Positions 7,549 to 16,041 of a DNA stretch of 22,477 nucleotides are shown here, in pieces. The notes below the pieces were generated by a model, which was not told the origin of the DNA, searched no databases, and saw only the letters and a list, made by a program, of their open reading frames with translations. The stretch covers positions 1 to 22,477 of the forward strand of contig CALFSK010000018.1 in the NCBI GenBank assembly GCA_937916845.1, in the 5' to 3' direction. How positions within the stretch are numbered: position 1 is the stretch's first letter; every line of letters begins with the position of its first letter. The position numbers and the translations under genes were made by a program. Source of the DNA: an uncultured Lactobacillus sp. (GTDB lineage: Bacteria; Bacillota; Bacilli; Lactobacillales; Lactobacillaceae).

Positions 7549-8901
7549 TTAGTCGTCTAAACGTGCAGTTAATTTCTTAGTTAATTCTTCGTAACCTGGT
7601 TTGCCAAGAAGCGCAAACATGTTGTTCTTGTAGGCTTCAACACCTGGTTGGTTGAATGGGTTGATCCCGTTCAAGTAACCAGAAATGGCAACAGCTGCTT
7701 CAAAGAAGTAGATCATGTAGCCAAGCGTGTAAGCGTCTTGTGAAGGAATGTTAACGACCATGTTAGGAACACCGCCATCAACGTGGGCCATAATAACCCC
7801 TTCAAAGGCCTTGGTGTTAACTTGGGCCATTGTCTTACCTTCAAGATACTTCAAGCCGTCAAGGTTTTCAGTTTCCTTAGGAACGTCAACGTCACTAGTG
7901 GCGTTTTCAACCTTAACAACAGTTTCCATCAAGTTACGACGACCTTCTTGGATGTATTGACCCAAGGAGTGTAAGTCAGTCGTAAAGTTAGCTGATGATG
8001 GGTAGATACCCTTTTGGTCTTTCCCTTCGGATTCGCCCATTAATTGCTTCCACCATTCTGAGAACATCGCCATATTTGGTTCGTAGTTTTCAAGAATTTC
8101 AGTGGTATAACCCTTCCGGTATAAGATGTTCCGGAAAGCAGCGTATTGGTAAGCTTCGTTCTTGCTTAAGTCAGCGTCAGAATATTCTGCGCGACCATCA
8201 GCAGCACCCTTCATCAATGAGTCGATGTCGGCACCGGAAACAGCGATTGGTAATAACCCAACTGGTGTTAAGACAGTGAAACGACCACCAACGTCATCAG
8301 GGATAACGAATGATTCGTAGCCTTCAGCATCGGCTTCTTGCTTCAACGCACCACGTTTGCGGTCAGTTGTTGCGTAGATCCGGTCCTTGGCACCTTCTTC
8401 ACCATACTTGGCGATTAAGCGTTCCTTAAATACACGGAAAGCAATTGAAGGTTCAGTCGTGGTACCAGACTTCGAAATGATGTTAACAGAGAAGTCACGG
8501 TCACCAATCATGTGAATCAAATCGTTGACGTATGAAGATGAAATTGAGTTCCCAGCAAAGACAATTTGTGGGAATTTACGGTCTTCACGTGAAAGTGATG
8601 ACCAGAAAGTTTCGTGTAAAAATTCAACGGCAGCGCGAGCACCTAGATATGAACCACCAATCCCGATTACGACTAAGACATCAGAATCGTTTTGAATCTT
8701 CTTTGCAGCGGATTTAATCCGATCAAATTCTTCCTTATCATAGTCTACTGGTAAATCTAACCAGCCACGGAAATCTTTACCGGCGCCGGTACCTTCACGC
8801 AGCTCCTTGTCAGCAGCAGTGACCATAGCTTGCATTTCGCCAAGTTCGTTATCTTGAACAAACTTAGTTAAATTAGAGCTGTCAAATGAAATGTGTGCCA
8901 T
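7549..8901 (-). CDS. pgi: Glucose-6-phosphate isomerase
   Basis: Interconverts glucose 6-phosphate and fructose 6-phosphate in the cytoplasm; in lactobacilli it feeds glycolysis. The 450-residue length is typical of the short Firmicutes form. Visible family motifs are [14 protein letters not shown] (78-91), the phosphate-binding SKSGTT (143-148), the catalytic glutamate in GESEGKDQ (E290), H311, and the signature QPGVEAYK (418-425) with the conserved lysine K425. The start ATG follows an AAAGAGG ribosome site. It is a single-gene unit with its own terminator and a promoter overlapped by a cre-like site, which suggests CcpA control. The gene uses a narrow, highly expressed codon set compared with the neighbouring transporter genes. 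Confidence 0.97.
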   Translation of the reverse strand: MAHISFDSSNLTKFVQDNELGEMQAMVTAADKELREGTGAGKDFRGWLDLPVDYDKEEFDRIKSAAKKIQNDSDVLVVIGIGGSYLGARAAVEFLHETFWSSLSREDRKFPQIVFAGNSISSSYVNDLIHMIGDRDFSVNIISKSGTTTEPSIAFRVFKERLIAKYGEEGAKDRIYATTDRKRGALKQEADAEGYESFVIPDDVGGRFTVLTPVGLLPIAVSGADIDSLMKGAADGRAEYSDADLSKNEAYQYAAFRNILYRKGYTTEILENYEPNMAMFSEWWKQLMGESEGKDQKGIYPSSANFTTDLHSLGQYIQEGRRNLMETVVKVENATSDVDVPKETENLDGLKYLEGKTMAQVNTKAFEGVIMAHVDGGVPNMVVNIPSQDAYTLGYMIYFFEAAVAISGYLNGINPFNQPGVEAYKNNMFALLGKPGYEELTKKLTARLDD

Positions 8902-8938
8902 TTACTATTACCTCTTTCTATACGTATTTACAATTGAT

Positions 8939-8978
8939 ATTATACAATACGACCGAACCGAATGAAAAGCGCTTGCTC
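8939..8978 (-). promoter_or_regulatory. pgi promoter with overlapping cre-like site
   Basis: On the minus strand a perfect TATAAT (8939-8944) is preceded at 18 bp by TTTTCA, a weak -35. Over and beyond the -35 lies GCAAGCGCTTTTCA (8964-8977), a partial match to the CcpA operator consensus TGAAARCGYTTTCA with an intact palindromic AAGCGCTT core. CcpA binding at this position would directly affect RNA polymerase. Confidence 0.55.
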
Positions 8979-9121
8979 ACTTTTTTCGTAAATTTTCGCA
9001 ATTTATGTAAAAAATAAGTATTTTTATCATTAAAAAAGACACGAATAAGTCATCATATCCGCGTCAATTCAACTTTTTAGGTTTATCATATTTTTTTATA
9101 AATGTAAAAGTAAAAGTTTTA

Positions 9122-9979
9122 CTATGCTTTCATAAGTGATAATGCAATCCCACCGATGATCACTAAGATCGACCCGATGACGACGTACACCATTTCACGC
9201 TTCGTCTTATGCTCACCGAGCAAGAAGATACTCCCGAAGGTTGAAATAACGATTCCCATTTGTGACAGGGAGTACGCGATTGCTTGACCAATTTGAGCCA
9301 TTGCCATGAACATGAACAAGTTACCGACACCCCAGACTAATCCAGTCACGATGTTGCGGTAAGTCGCACTTTCTTTCCATGGTTGGTCCTTGAACGACCA
9401 GATCAAGGCACCAATCAGCATCCCAATCGCTTGTGGCATCACAACGGCCTGTGCGTTGACGTTTCCATAGTGGACCACGATGGTATAGCCAGCGTACCCG
9501 ATTGTGGACAGAATTAACGCCCGGATACCGACACCCCAGTTTTCACTTCTACTGCGGTTAGGATCACTACGGTCCGTTAAGGACGTCAGGACAGCTCCGG
9601 CGATTAACACAATCACTGAAATTGAACCGATCCAGTACATGTTGCCCTTCCATTCATTGAAGAGCAACACACCAGCTAAAGCGTTGGCCACTAATTGCAT
9701 CCCCGTTGAAATCGGAGTCGTTCGTGAAATCCCAATCGCCTTCATAGACGTAAATTGTTGTCCCTGACCCACGCTCCAGAATAGCCCAGAAACAATCCCG
9801 GTTACCCATACTGCGGTTGTCAAAGTTGGTTGTTCAAAAATCCAAAGGAGCAGACCAAAGACCAAGGCCCCCATCGTCATCCCAAGGGTCTGTTGCCGTG
9901 CAGAACCGCCTAAACGACCACTAATCAGGCCGATACTACCCCACGCAATTGCAGGAATCAGTGCAATTAGAATTCCCAT
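9122..9979 (-). CDS. GRP-family sugar uptake protein (GlcU/RbsU type)
   Basis: The 285-residue protein consists of about ten hydrophobic helices with short loops and almost no extracellular domain. It begins MGILIALIPAIAWGSIG, the usual opening of the glucose/ribose uptake (GRP) family, part of the drug/metabolite transporter superfamily. Family members carry glucose or ribose across the membrane by proton-coupled uptake, without phosphorylation. The family keeps two internally related halves; the Q-rich start of helix 3 region (VGQGQQF) and the later GVGNLFMFMA segment fit. It lies 220 bp upstream of pgi on the same strand, so free glucose entering here would be phosphorylated and then used by Pgi. 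Substrate (glucose or ribose) cannot be decided from sequence. The ribosome site is GAGG, 11 bp before the ATG. Confidence 0.85.
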   Translation of the reverse strand: MGILIALIPAIAWGSIGLISGRLGGSARQQTLGMTMGALVFGLLLWIFEQPTLTTAVWVTGIVSGLFWSVGQGQQFTSMKAIGISRTTPISTGMQLVANALAGVLLFNEWKGNMYWIGSISVIVLIAGAVLTSLTDRSDPNRSRSENWGVGIRALILSTIGYAGYTIVVHYGNVNAQAVVMPQAIGMLIGALIWSFKDQPWKESATYRNIVTGLVWGVGNLFMFMAMAQIGQAIAYSLSQMGIVISTFGSIFLLGEHKTKREMVYVVIGSILVIIGGIALSLMKA

Positions 9980-10130
9980 TACTAATAATCCTCATTTCTA
10001 TTTTTTCTCTCAATGCCTAACGACAAAAAATAATTCTAACAGTAAAGTAACCGTTTTACCAGTCATAATCAGCATTGCGTGGTTAAATATAATTATTTTT
10101 ATATTTTCATGAATTCGCTTACTTATTGAT

Positions 10131-10163
10131 AGGGACCGTTTTCAATTAATGAAAACGGTCCCT
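10131..10163. terminator. Perfect 14-bp hairpin between rlmI-like gene and glcU-like gene
   Basis: AGGGACCGTTTTCA (10131-10144) is perfectly repeated inverted at 10150-10163 with a 5-nt loop. It lies 54 bp past the stop of the methyltransferase gene. There is no T run directly after the stem on the minus strand, and on the plus strand the nearest run is about 14 bp away, so it is not a textbook terminator. It could also be an operator or RNA-stability hairpin ahead of the sugar transporter gene. Confidence 0.45.
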
Positions 10164-10216
10164 AAAATCAACGTTAAATTTTTTTTATTTTGCTCGTTTA
10201 TTTAAACGAAAACGAC

Positions 10217-11398
10217 CTAGTTATCAAACGTTAAAACTAATACTTTCAAGTAATTACTTGCTAAGTAGGCTTTACGAGTGACAAAGTCTGCGGGCAAGCG
10301 GAACGTTTCACTGACCGTGTAAGTCCGGTCACTATCGTCAAACGCAGCGCTGACTGCTTCTTGGAATTTCTTCATTGAGAAGTTGTTGGCCGTCGTTGCG
10401 ATGATCATTTGGCCATCGCGGCGAACTGCTGGCAACGCATTTTCCAAAAGGGCCGTTAAATCGTTGGCCACTTGGAACTTTTGCTTCTTGACCCGAGCAA
10501 AGGTTGGGGCCGTTACAACCACAACGTCGTAGCTCAACCGGTGCTTAGCGGCGTAATCTAAGTAGCTGTTCACGTCAATGGCCCGGATTTCTTGCTTGTC
10601 CGGATCAATGTTGTTAACGGCTAACTGATCAGCCGTTGCGGCGGCACCCTTTTTATTCGTTTCAATCGAAATCGTCTTGGCAGCGCCAGCAACCGCGGCG
10701 GCAGCCGTAATCCCATTTTCTTGACTGAAGAGGTTTAAGACCGTCTTCCCTTGTAATTCAGCACCAGCCATCCACTGCCGAATTGGCCGCATGTCCAACA
10801 ATAAGCCAGTCGTCAACTCGTCTTGCAAATGAACGGGGTAAGTTACGTCCCCTTCCGTTACTAATAAAGGTTCAGGGGCAGCATCACCAGTCACTAACTG
10901 ACTCTTAAGGTTAGCTTCACCCACGTTGAACCGTAGCTTTGCGTAGATTCCCTTGAATTGGTGATCCGTAGCCGTTTCAAACGCGGCGTATAACATCTCG
11001 CGTTGTTGGTAAATCCCTTGGGCATACCAAGTGAAGACGTAATAGTCTTGATAACGGTCAATCGTGACACCACCAAGGCCATCACCATCAGCGTTAAAGA
11101 CCCGTTGTGGCAAGTTAGGATCAAAATTGGTTGCCCGCCGAACAAGGGCCTGTTTGAATAACTTCCGGAAATAATCCGTTGTTGGGGTTTCGCTTTCGTC
11201 GCGGCTCAACACCCAGCCAAGTTGGCGACGGTGCTTAGCAACTAATGCGTAACCCATAAATTGTGAGCTCGCCATCAGCGCTACGAACGAGCCGTCCGTT
11301 AATTTCATACTTGGATCTTTTAAGTCATCTTCTACTAGTAACGGGTAGCCGTCTTTGACTTTCCGTTGGGAATTACCTGTAATTTGTACTCTTTGCAT
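10217..11398 (-). CDS. RlmI-like class I SAM-dependent rRNA methyltransferase
   Basis: The layout matches the RlmI/YwbD family, whose E. coli member makes m5C1962 in 23S rRNA: an N-terminal PUA-like RNA-binding domain (about 1-75), a middle segment with FNADGDGLGGVTIDRY (101-116), and a Rossmann methyltransferase domain (about 180-390). The length of 393 residues is usual. Several catalytic-domain motifs are unusual. The expected TGxFLDQR reads TTGLLLDMR (196-204), the SAM motif after LNLFS reads QENGI rather than YTGAF, and the expected DPPSF reads TAPTF (296-300). It may have changed substrate or lost activity. It is a single gene; the ribosome site upstream of the ATG (11396-11398) is weak (AGGAGAAAA). 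Confidence 0.8.
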   Translation of the reverse strand: MQRVQITGNSQRKVKDGYPLLVEDDLKDPSMKLTDGSFVALMASSQFMGYALVAKHRRQLGWVLSRDESETPTTDYFRKLFKQALVRRATNFDPNLPQRVFNADGDGLGGVTIDRYQDYYVFTWYAQGIYQQREMLYAAFETATDHQFKGIYAKLRFNVGEANLKSQLVTGDAAPEPLLVTEGDVTYPVHLQDELTTGLLLDMRPIRQWMAGAELQGKTVLNLFSQENGITAAAAVAGAAKTISIETNKKGAAATADQLAVNNIDPDKQEIRAIDVNSYLDYAAKHRLSYDVVVVTAPTFARVKKQKFQVANDLTALLENALPAVRRDGQMIIATTANNFSMKKFQEAVSAAFDDSDRTYTVSETFRLPADFVTRKAYLASNYLKVLVLTFDN

Positions 11399-11428
11399 TT
11401 TTTTCTCCTATTCGTTCTAAAACTTATC

Positions 11429-11449
11429 TAAAAAAAGCGATAAATCGCT
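11429..11449 (-). terminator. Weak terminator after the sensor kinase gene
   Basis: AGCGA (11436-11440) pairs with TCGCT (11445-11449) around TAAA, and on the minus strand a run of seven T follows. The stem is short. It lies 200 bp after the kinase stop codon and 31 bp before the methyltransferase gene. Confidence 0.5.
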
Positions 11450-11518
11450 GTCTACAGCCACGTTAAGCGTACCATACTTGCCCCGGTATCGCTACGGAAA
11501 CCCAGCTAAAACAAGTCA

Positions 11519-11556
11519 CGGGCTACTAACCAGCAACCATCGCCGTTAGTAACCCG
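11519..11556. repeat. Inverted repeat in the kinase-methyltransferase spacer
   Basis: CGGGCTACTAAC (11519-11530) pairs with GTTAGTAACCCG (11545-11556), one mismatch in 12, with a 14-nt loop. There is no adjacent T run. It may assist termination or be an untranslated RNA structure. Confidence 0.5.
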
Positions 11557-11647
11557 CTCATTGATTTTCAGGCTAATCCGCGTACGGACGCCCCCGCGTG
11601 TTAATTTTCACAAATCTTACTTGTCACACTTACAATTAGTAATTGGT

Positions 11648-13171
11648 CTAGTCCTCAACGATTGGTTTGTCGAAGCCACTATCAGGGAAGGTAATCGTAA
11701 AGCAAGTCCCCTCACCGGCGACACTGTCGGCCTTGATCGTACCACCATGTTGTTGAACCAATTGATGTGAAATGGCTAATCCCAAGCCAGATTCGCCATA
11801 CTTCGTATTTTTACGTGACGCATCCGCTTTATAGTAGCGTTCCCAAATATTTTTCACTTGTTCGGGGGTCATACCGATACCGTGGTCCTGGACGGCAATT
11901 TCAACCGCATGTTCCGTGCGGCGCGCCGTCACTTCAATCACGTTGTCTTGTGAGAACTGAATGGCGTTTTGCATAATGTTGAATAACACTTGCACGAACC
12001 GGTCGTAGTCGGCCCATACCGGTAATTCTTCCGGCACCGTCAGCTTAAACTGGTCCTCAGCCGCAGCGGCCTTCTTATCCAATTGTTCAACCAAGTTATG
12101 GAGTACGGTACTACCGTCAAAGTTCGTTTTATTCAACGCAATTTGTCCGGTCCGAATCTTTTCGTAGTCTAAGTTTTCATTGACTAGTCGAATCAACCGT
12201 TTTGTTTCATTTTGCATCAGTTCAATCGAATGAGCCTTATCCTCTTCAGGAATGGCGTCGTACGCTAAGCCTTCTAGGATCCCATTAATCGTCGTTAACG
12301 GTGTCCGCATTTCATGCGCAGCGTCGGCCATAAACTCACGCCGCCGTTTTTCTTGGCGCTTGATTTCTTCATTGGAAGCCCGTAAAGAACTCACCATGCC
12401 GTTGAAGTCATCGGCCAAATCATCGATTTCATCCTTGTGATTGCTTTCAACGTGAATATCAAAATCACCACTGGCAACGGAATGCGTGGCGTGCCGCAAG
12501 CGGTTGATTCGTCGGACTGAATACCGAGCTAAAATATAGCTGAGTAGCAACGCCGCGACGCCGGAAACGAGCAACGCAATGAACAAGTTATTTTCAATTT
12601 GTTGTTCATTAGCCTGCAAGGTCTGTTCAAACGAGCCAATCGAAATGGCCCCAACGAACTTGCGGACACCGTCATTTTTATAAAATAACGGCACCAAGAC
12701 GTCGATGGTCCGTAGCGCTGGTGTATTTACGGGACGATCATGCCGTCGTGAACGGAAAGTCACGTGTGGCGACTGGGTGATAGTCTTGTTTTGCTTGAGT
12801 TTTTTCCAATCGCCAGCCGAAATGTGCGGATCATAGATCGACCCACCCGGCACAGCAGCATCACCAATGACCGTACTATTTGGATAAACCACCTTTTTAT
12901 TCGCGTCATACACGGAAAAGTGAATGTGCTGATCGCGTAAAATCACCGTACCATCGTTTAAGAATTGTTGGTTAAATCCAACGACCTGATGCGTTTTGGT
13001 ATTATACCGAATGGCTTCTTTTTCAATACTTGCGGCGTATTGTTGCAGTTGTTGCCACGAGTTTTGATAAATCATCGTCTTGGTCGTGCGAATAAACGCA
13101 AATCCCAGAACCACGACAACCGTAATAATAACGGCAAAAAAAGACAGCATTTGCTGATAAATCAATTTCAT
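11648..13171 (-). CDS. Membrane sensor histidine kinase
   Basis: The 507-residue kinase has a first membrane helix at about 9-28, an extracellular sensor domain of about 160 residues, a second helix at about 195-216, a HAMP linker (about 217-268) and a HisKA domain. The phospho-accepting H286 sits in AAHEMRTPL. The ATPase domain has the N box NIMQNAIQFS (398-407), G1 box DHGIGM (429-434), an F-like box WERYYKAD and G2 box GLGL (462-465). All key residues are present. The start codon overlaps the regulator stop as TAATG, so the pair is translationally coupled and surely works together. The extracellular domain resembles the dCache/PAS-like fold by its alternating pattern, but no ligand can be named. 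Confidence 0.92.
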   Translation of the reverse strand: MKLIYQQMLSFFAVIITVVVVLGFAFIRTTKTMIYQNSWQQLQQYAASIEKEAIRYNTKTHQVVGFNQQFLNDGTVILRDQHIHFSVYDANKKVVYPNSTVIGDAAVPGGSIYDPHISAGDWKKLKQNKTITQSPHVTFRSRRHDRPVNTPALRTIDVLVPLFYKNDGVRKFVGAISIGSFEQTLQANEQQIENNLFIALLVSGVAALLLSYILARYSVRRINRLRHATHSVASGDFDIHVESNHKDEIDDLADDFNGMVSSLRASNEEIKRQEKRRREFMADAAHEMRTPLTTINGILEGLAYDAIPEEDKAHSIELMQNETKRLIRLVNENLDYEKIRTGQIALNKTNFDGSTVLHNLVEQLDKKAAAAEDQFKLTVPEELPVWADYDRFVQVLFNIMQNAIQFSQDNVIEVTARRTEHAVEIAVQDHGIGMTPEQVKNIWERYYKADASRKNTKYGESGLGLAISHQLVQQHGGTIKADSVAGEGTCFTITFPDSGFDKPIVED

Positions 13172-13896
13172 TAATCAGTCACTCCACTATCATCAAACTT
13201 GTAACCGACCCCCCACACGGTCTGGATAATCTGGGGGCCAGCCTTTTCAATCTTTTGACGGAGTTTCTTAATGTGCGCGTCCACCGTCCGCTCGTCACCA
13301 TAGTATTCATAATCCCAAACAAGTTGCAGTAGCTGTTCTCGCGAAAAGACTTGCCGTGGCTTCTGAGCTAGGGTCTTCAGTAGATCAAACTCTTTTGGCG
13401 TTAGGTCCTGAATCTGCTTATCAGCTAAGTAAGCCTCACGCGTCTTCGTGTTGAGCTTAAAGTGATCCGTCTGGACATCAAAATCACTGGCCGCGTCACT
13501 AGGTTGTTCTTCCGGTGCCGCCTTGCTGAGGTCGGCCCGGCGATGAAGGGCTTTGATTCTCGCAATTAACGTAATCGGTGAAAATGGCTTCGTAACGTAA
13601 TCGTCAGCGCCCATTTCTAATCCCAGAACTTGGTCACTTTCTGAGTCCCGAGCCGTCAACATGATAATTGGTACGGTTGGTGAAACTTTGCGAATTTCTG
13701 CACTAACTTGCATCCCGTCTTTGCCCGGTAAATTCAAGTCAAGGGTGACCATGTCCCAGCCAGTCACATCCGTATTAAACATCTCAACGGCCTCGTTGCC
13801 ATCGTAGGCAAAGTGCGCATCCCATTTTTCCTTCTTAAAAAACATTGCCATCATTTCTGAAACAGATTTATTATCTTCAATCATTAATAACTTCAT
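13171..13896 (-). CDS. OmpR/PhoB-family response regulator
   Basis: Receiver domain (about 1-115) with the acidic pair E7/D8, phospho-acceptor D53, T81 and K103, then a winged-helix DNA-binding domain (about 145-238) with the usual KEFDLLKTL, VFSREQLLQLVWDY, RTVDAHIKKLRQKI and TVWGVGYKF stretches. The chosen start is the ATG at 13894-13896, nine bases after GGAGG, giving 241 residues, the family's usual size. An in-frame ATG 29 codons upstream adds a sequence not found in the family and has no good ribosome site. The gene is first in a two-gene operon with the kinase. Targets unknown; nothing around it is an obvious regulon member. Confidence 0.93.
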   Translation of the reverse strand: MKLLMIEDNKSVSEMMAMFFKKEKWDAHFAYDGNEAVEMFNTDVTGWDMVTLDLNLPGKDGMQVSAEIRKVSPTVPIIMLTARDSESDQVLGLEMGADDYVTKPFSPITLIARIKALHRRADLSKAAPEEQPSDAASDFDVQTDHFKLNTKTREAYLADKQIQDLTPKEFDLLKTLAQKPRQVFSREQLLQLVWDYEYYGDERTVDAHIKKLRQKIEKAGPQIIQTVWGVGYKFDDSGVTD

Positions 13897-14162
13897 TAAC
13901 TGATTCCTCCAAGTCACTCGCTTATATTGATAAGCACGTTGGACGTCTTCAATAAGTTGCGTCCCGAACCTACTTATTATCATACCCCACTTCGGGCTAG
14001 TATTCAGGATAAGTATAACAACAAATTACTAACAAACCGTGCTAGATTTGTGAAAGAAGTGTGTATGCTTGGGCTCGCTGTCCGTGCTTTCTAGAATTGG
14101 TTCACTAATATAGTAGAAAACGGTCTTCCAAGGTGTCATCAAAAAAAGTTCATCTCTAAAGA
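13897..14162. other. Spacer upstream of the two-component operon
   Basis: No gene is seen here. On the minus strand it must hold the regulator's promoter. A TATACT box at about 14016-14021 is the best -10 candidate, but its -35 is poor. The leader would be about 110 nt. No clear repeated operator was found. Confidence 0.4.
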
Positions 14163-14198
14163 AAACACTTCTCAAGCCTAAATGCCTGAGAAGTGTTT
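14163..14198 (-). terminator. Terminator of the UPF0237-UPF0210 operon
   Basis: AAACACTTCTCA (14163-14174) pairs perfectly with TGAGAAGTGTTT (14187-14198) around a 12-nt loop. On the minus strand it is followed by TTCTTT and lies 24 bp past the stop codon. Confidence 0.85.
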
Positions 14199-14221
14199 CC
14201 AATCATGGGCAGATACCCTAA

Positions 14222-15565
14222 TTAATTTTTAAATGAATGAATCGGTGCCGGAATGTGGCCCCCGCGCTTAATGAATTCTGCCGGCTGACTTGTATTCACC
14301 CGCATCACCGGCGCGCGGCCGAATAGCCCACCGAACACCACCTCATCCCCAACAGTTTTACCCGTTGCGGGAATCACGCGGACAGCCGTTGTCTTGTTAT
14401 TGATCATCCCAATCGCAGCTTCATCGGCAATCATGCCACTAATACTAGCAGCACTCGTATCGCCAGGAACCGCGATCATGTCTAACCCAACCGAACAAAC
14501 CGCCGTCATGGCTTCTAACTTTTCAATGTTCAATCGGCCCGCACTGACGGCTCGAATCATCTCAGCGTCTTCTGACACGGGAATGAAGGCACCGGATAAG
14601 CCCCCAACGTGTTCACACGCCATGACGCCGCCCTTTTTAACCGCATCATTTAGCAACGCTAACGCAGCGGTCGTTCCCGGTGCACCGACACTCTCTAGGC
14701 CAATCTCTTCTAAAATTTCCGCAACCGAATCGCCCTCGTTAGGCGTTGGGGCTAAAGAAAGGTCCACGATACCAAATGGAACGTGCAATCGCTGAGCAGC
14801 AATCGTTCCGACAAATTGGCCCATCCGCGTCACCTTGAAGGCCGTCTTTTTAATCTGTTCAGAAACCACGTCAATCGACGCGCCCCGAACTTGCTCCAAC
14901 GCCCGCTTAACGACGCCAGGACCACTGATACCGACGTTGATGACCCGGTCCGCTTCACCGACACCGTGAAAGGCCCCCGCCATAAACGGGTTATCATCCA
15001 CCGCGTTAGCAAAAACGACGAGACTCATACAGTTCACTGGGTCGTCGGCCGCAATTTGCTTAATAATCCGACCCATCTCACCGACTGCGTCCAGATTAAT
15101 TCCGGCACGTGTCGAACCGACGTTGACCGAACTACAAACCCGGCTCGTTTCTGCCAATGCTTGCGGAATCGATGCAATCAATTTCCGGTCGCCACTCTGA
15201 TAGCCCTTTTGGACAAGCGCGGAAAAGCCACCAATCAAATCGACGCCCAGTTCACGCGCGGCTTTTTCCATGGTCACTGCGTAGGCCACGTAGTTATCAT
15301 CCCCACTCGCCGCGGCAACAAGGGCAATCGGGGTCACAGCGATCCGCTTATTAATGATTGGAATCCCATATTCCGCTTGAATCTGATCGGCGACTTTCAC
15401 TAAGTCCTTCGCACTAGTCGTAATCTTGTCATAAATTTTTTGCCGTGCGGTCGCACCGTCACTATCGATGCAGTCAAATAGCGAAATTCCCATCGTAATC
15501 GTCCGAATATCTAAATTTTCTTCGGCAACCATTTGAATCGTTTCTAAAATTGATCGACTTTCCAT
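14222..15565 (-). CDS. UPF0210 (PFL family, DUF711) protein
   Basis: The 447-residue protein matches the UPF0210 family in length and in stretches such as [12 protein letters not shown] (near residue 24-35), [14 protein letters not shown] and the C-terminal [11 protein letters not shown]. The family has a fold related to glycyl-radical formate-lyase barrels, but its biochemical role is not established, and there is no glycyl-radical motif here. It is nearly always paired with a UPF0237 ACT-domain gene, as here: the ACT gene ends 9 bp upstream and its stop codon touches the AGGGGG ribosome site. The protein has no signal peptide or membrane helix. The pairing suggests that the ACT protein regulates it by binding a small molecule, which is inference. 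Confidence 0.9.
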   Translation of the reverse strand: MESRSILETIQMVAEENLDIRTITMGISLFDCIDSDGATARQKIYDKITTSAKDLVKVADQIQAEYGIPIINKRIAVTPIALVAAASGDDNYVAYAVTMEKAARELGVDLIGGFSALVQKGYQSGDRKLIASIPQALAETSRVCSSVNVGSTRAGINLDAVGEMGRIIKQIAADDPVNCMSLVVFANAVDDNPFMAGAFHGVGEADRVINVGISGPGVVKRALEQVRGASIDVVSEQIKKTAFKVTRMGQFVGTIAAQRLHVPFGIVDLSLAPTPNEGDSVAEILEEIGLESVGAPGTTAALALLNDAVKKGGVMACEHVGGLSGAFIPVSEDAEMIRAVSAGRLNIEKLEAMTAVCSVGLDMIAVPGDTSAASISGMIADEAAIGMINNKTTAVRVIPATGKTVGDEVVFGGLFGRAPVMRVNTSQPAEFIKRGGHIPAPIHSFKN

Positions 15566-15574
15566 ACGGACCCC

Positions 15575-15844
15575 CTACAATTTCTGAATGGCGTCAAAGA
15601 CGGCTTGGCGTTGAATCCGGATCGTCAACCCAGTTTCGTTTTCTAACCGTCCCAAAGCACCTTGCGCATCAGCGAAACTCAGTTGCTGGTCATCCCATTC
15701 GCCAGACAACATCATTGTAAAATTATGATCCATCAACGTTTGTGACATATCTACAATGTTAATCTTCAGTTCTGCCAACTGATTTGCAACTTTAGCAACG
15801 ATACCTACTTGGTCCTGTCCCACTACCGTAATAATTGCTTTCAT
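15575..15844 (-). CDS. UPF0237 ACT-domain protein
   Basis: The 89-residue product is a single ACT domain (about 3-75) beginning [20 protein letters not shown], with the pattern D-x-V/P-G-I-V that forms the ligand loop between strand 1 and helix 1. ACT domains bind amino acids or other small ligands and usually regulate a partner; stand-alone ones resemble GcvR. Two adjacent ATG codons (15842-15847) follow GGAGGG; I take the second, which gives the family's usual length and an 8-bp spacing. A longer frame reaches 15898 but lies over the promoter. It is the first gene of the operon with UPF0210. Confidence 0.88.
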   Translation of the reverse strand: MKAIITVVGQDQVGIVAKVANQLAELKINIVDMSQTLMDHNFTMMLSGEWDDQQLSFADAQGALGRLENETGLTIRIQRQAVFDAIQKL

Positions 15845-15888
15845 CATAGGTCCCTCCAGATTTTTGCTGTGCTGGTCTTGATGTCCAT

Positions 15889-15897
15889 ATAATAGCA
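15889..15897 (-). promoter_or_regulatory. Extended -10 promoter of the UPF0237-UPF0210 operon
   Basis: TGCTATTAT on the minus strand is an extended -10 element (TGnTATTAT), 45 bp upstream of the ACT gene start. No good -35 is seen, which is normal for extended -10 promoters. Confidence 0.55.
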
Positions 15898-15990
15898 TGA
15901 GTTTACTGAAAACGCATCCGTTACCCTACCCTAAGCCTTCATGAGAATAATAAGAGATTACTCAGAAACGTAGGGTCGCCCCCAAAACTT

Positions 15991-15999
15991 TGTTATAAT
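15991..15999 (+). promoter_or_regulatory. Extended -10 promoter of the EamA transporter gene
   Basis: TGTTATAAT is a perfect extended -10 element (TGnTATAAT). Transcription would begin near 16006, which rules out the upstream TTG at 16009 as a normal start and supports the TTG at 16042. Confidence 0.6.
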
Positions 16000-16041
16000 G
16001 AAAAACGCTTGTTAATTTTCAGAAACGAAAGGGTGGCAGTA

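Noticed and set aside
13897..13983. 29-residue N-terminal extension of the response regulator
   Set aside because: The internal ATG at 13896 has a well-spaced GGAGG and gives the standard family N-terminus.
14783..15403. 206-aa plus-strand open frame
   Set aside because: It is antisense to the UPF0210 gene, rich in Arg/His/Asn, and reflects the codon pattern of that gene.
16009..16041. Upstream TTG start for the EamA transporter
   Set aside because: It lies about three bases after the expected transcription start and has no ribosome site; the TTG at 16042 has one.
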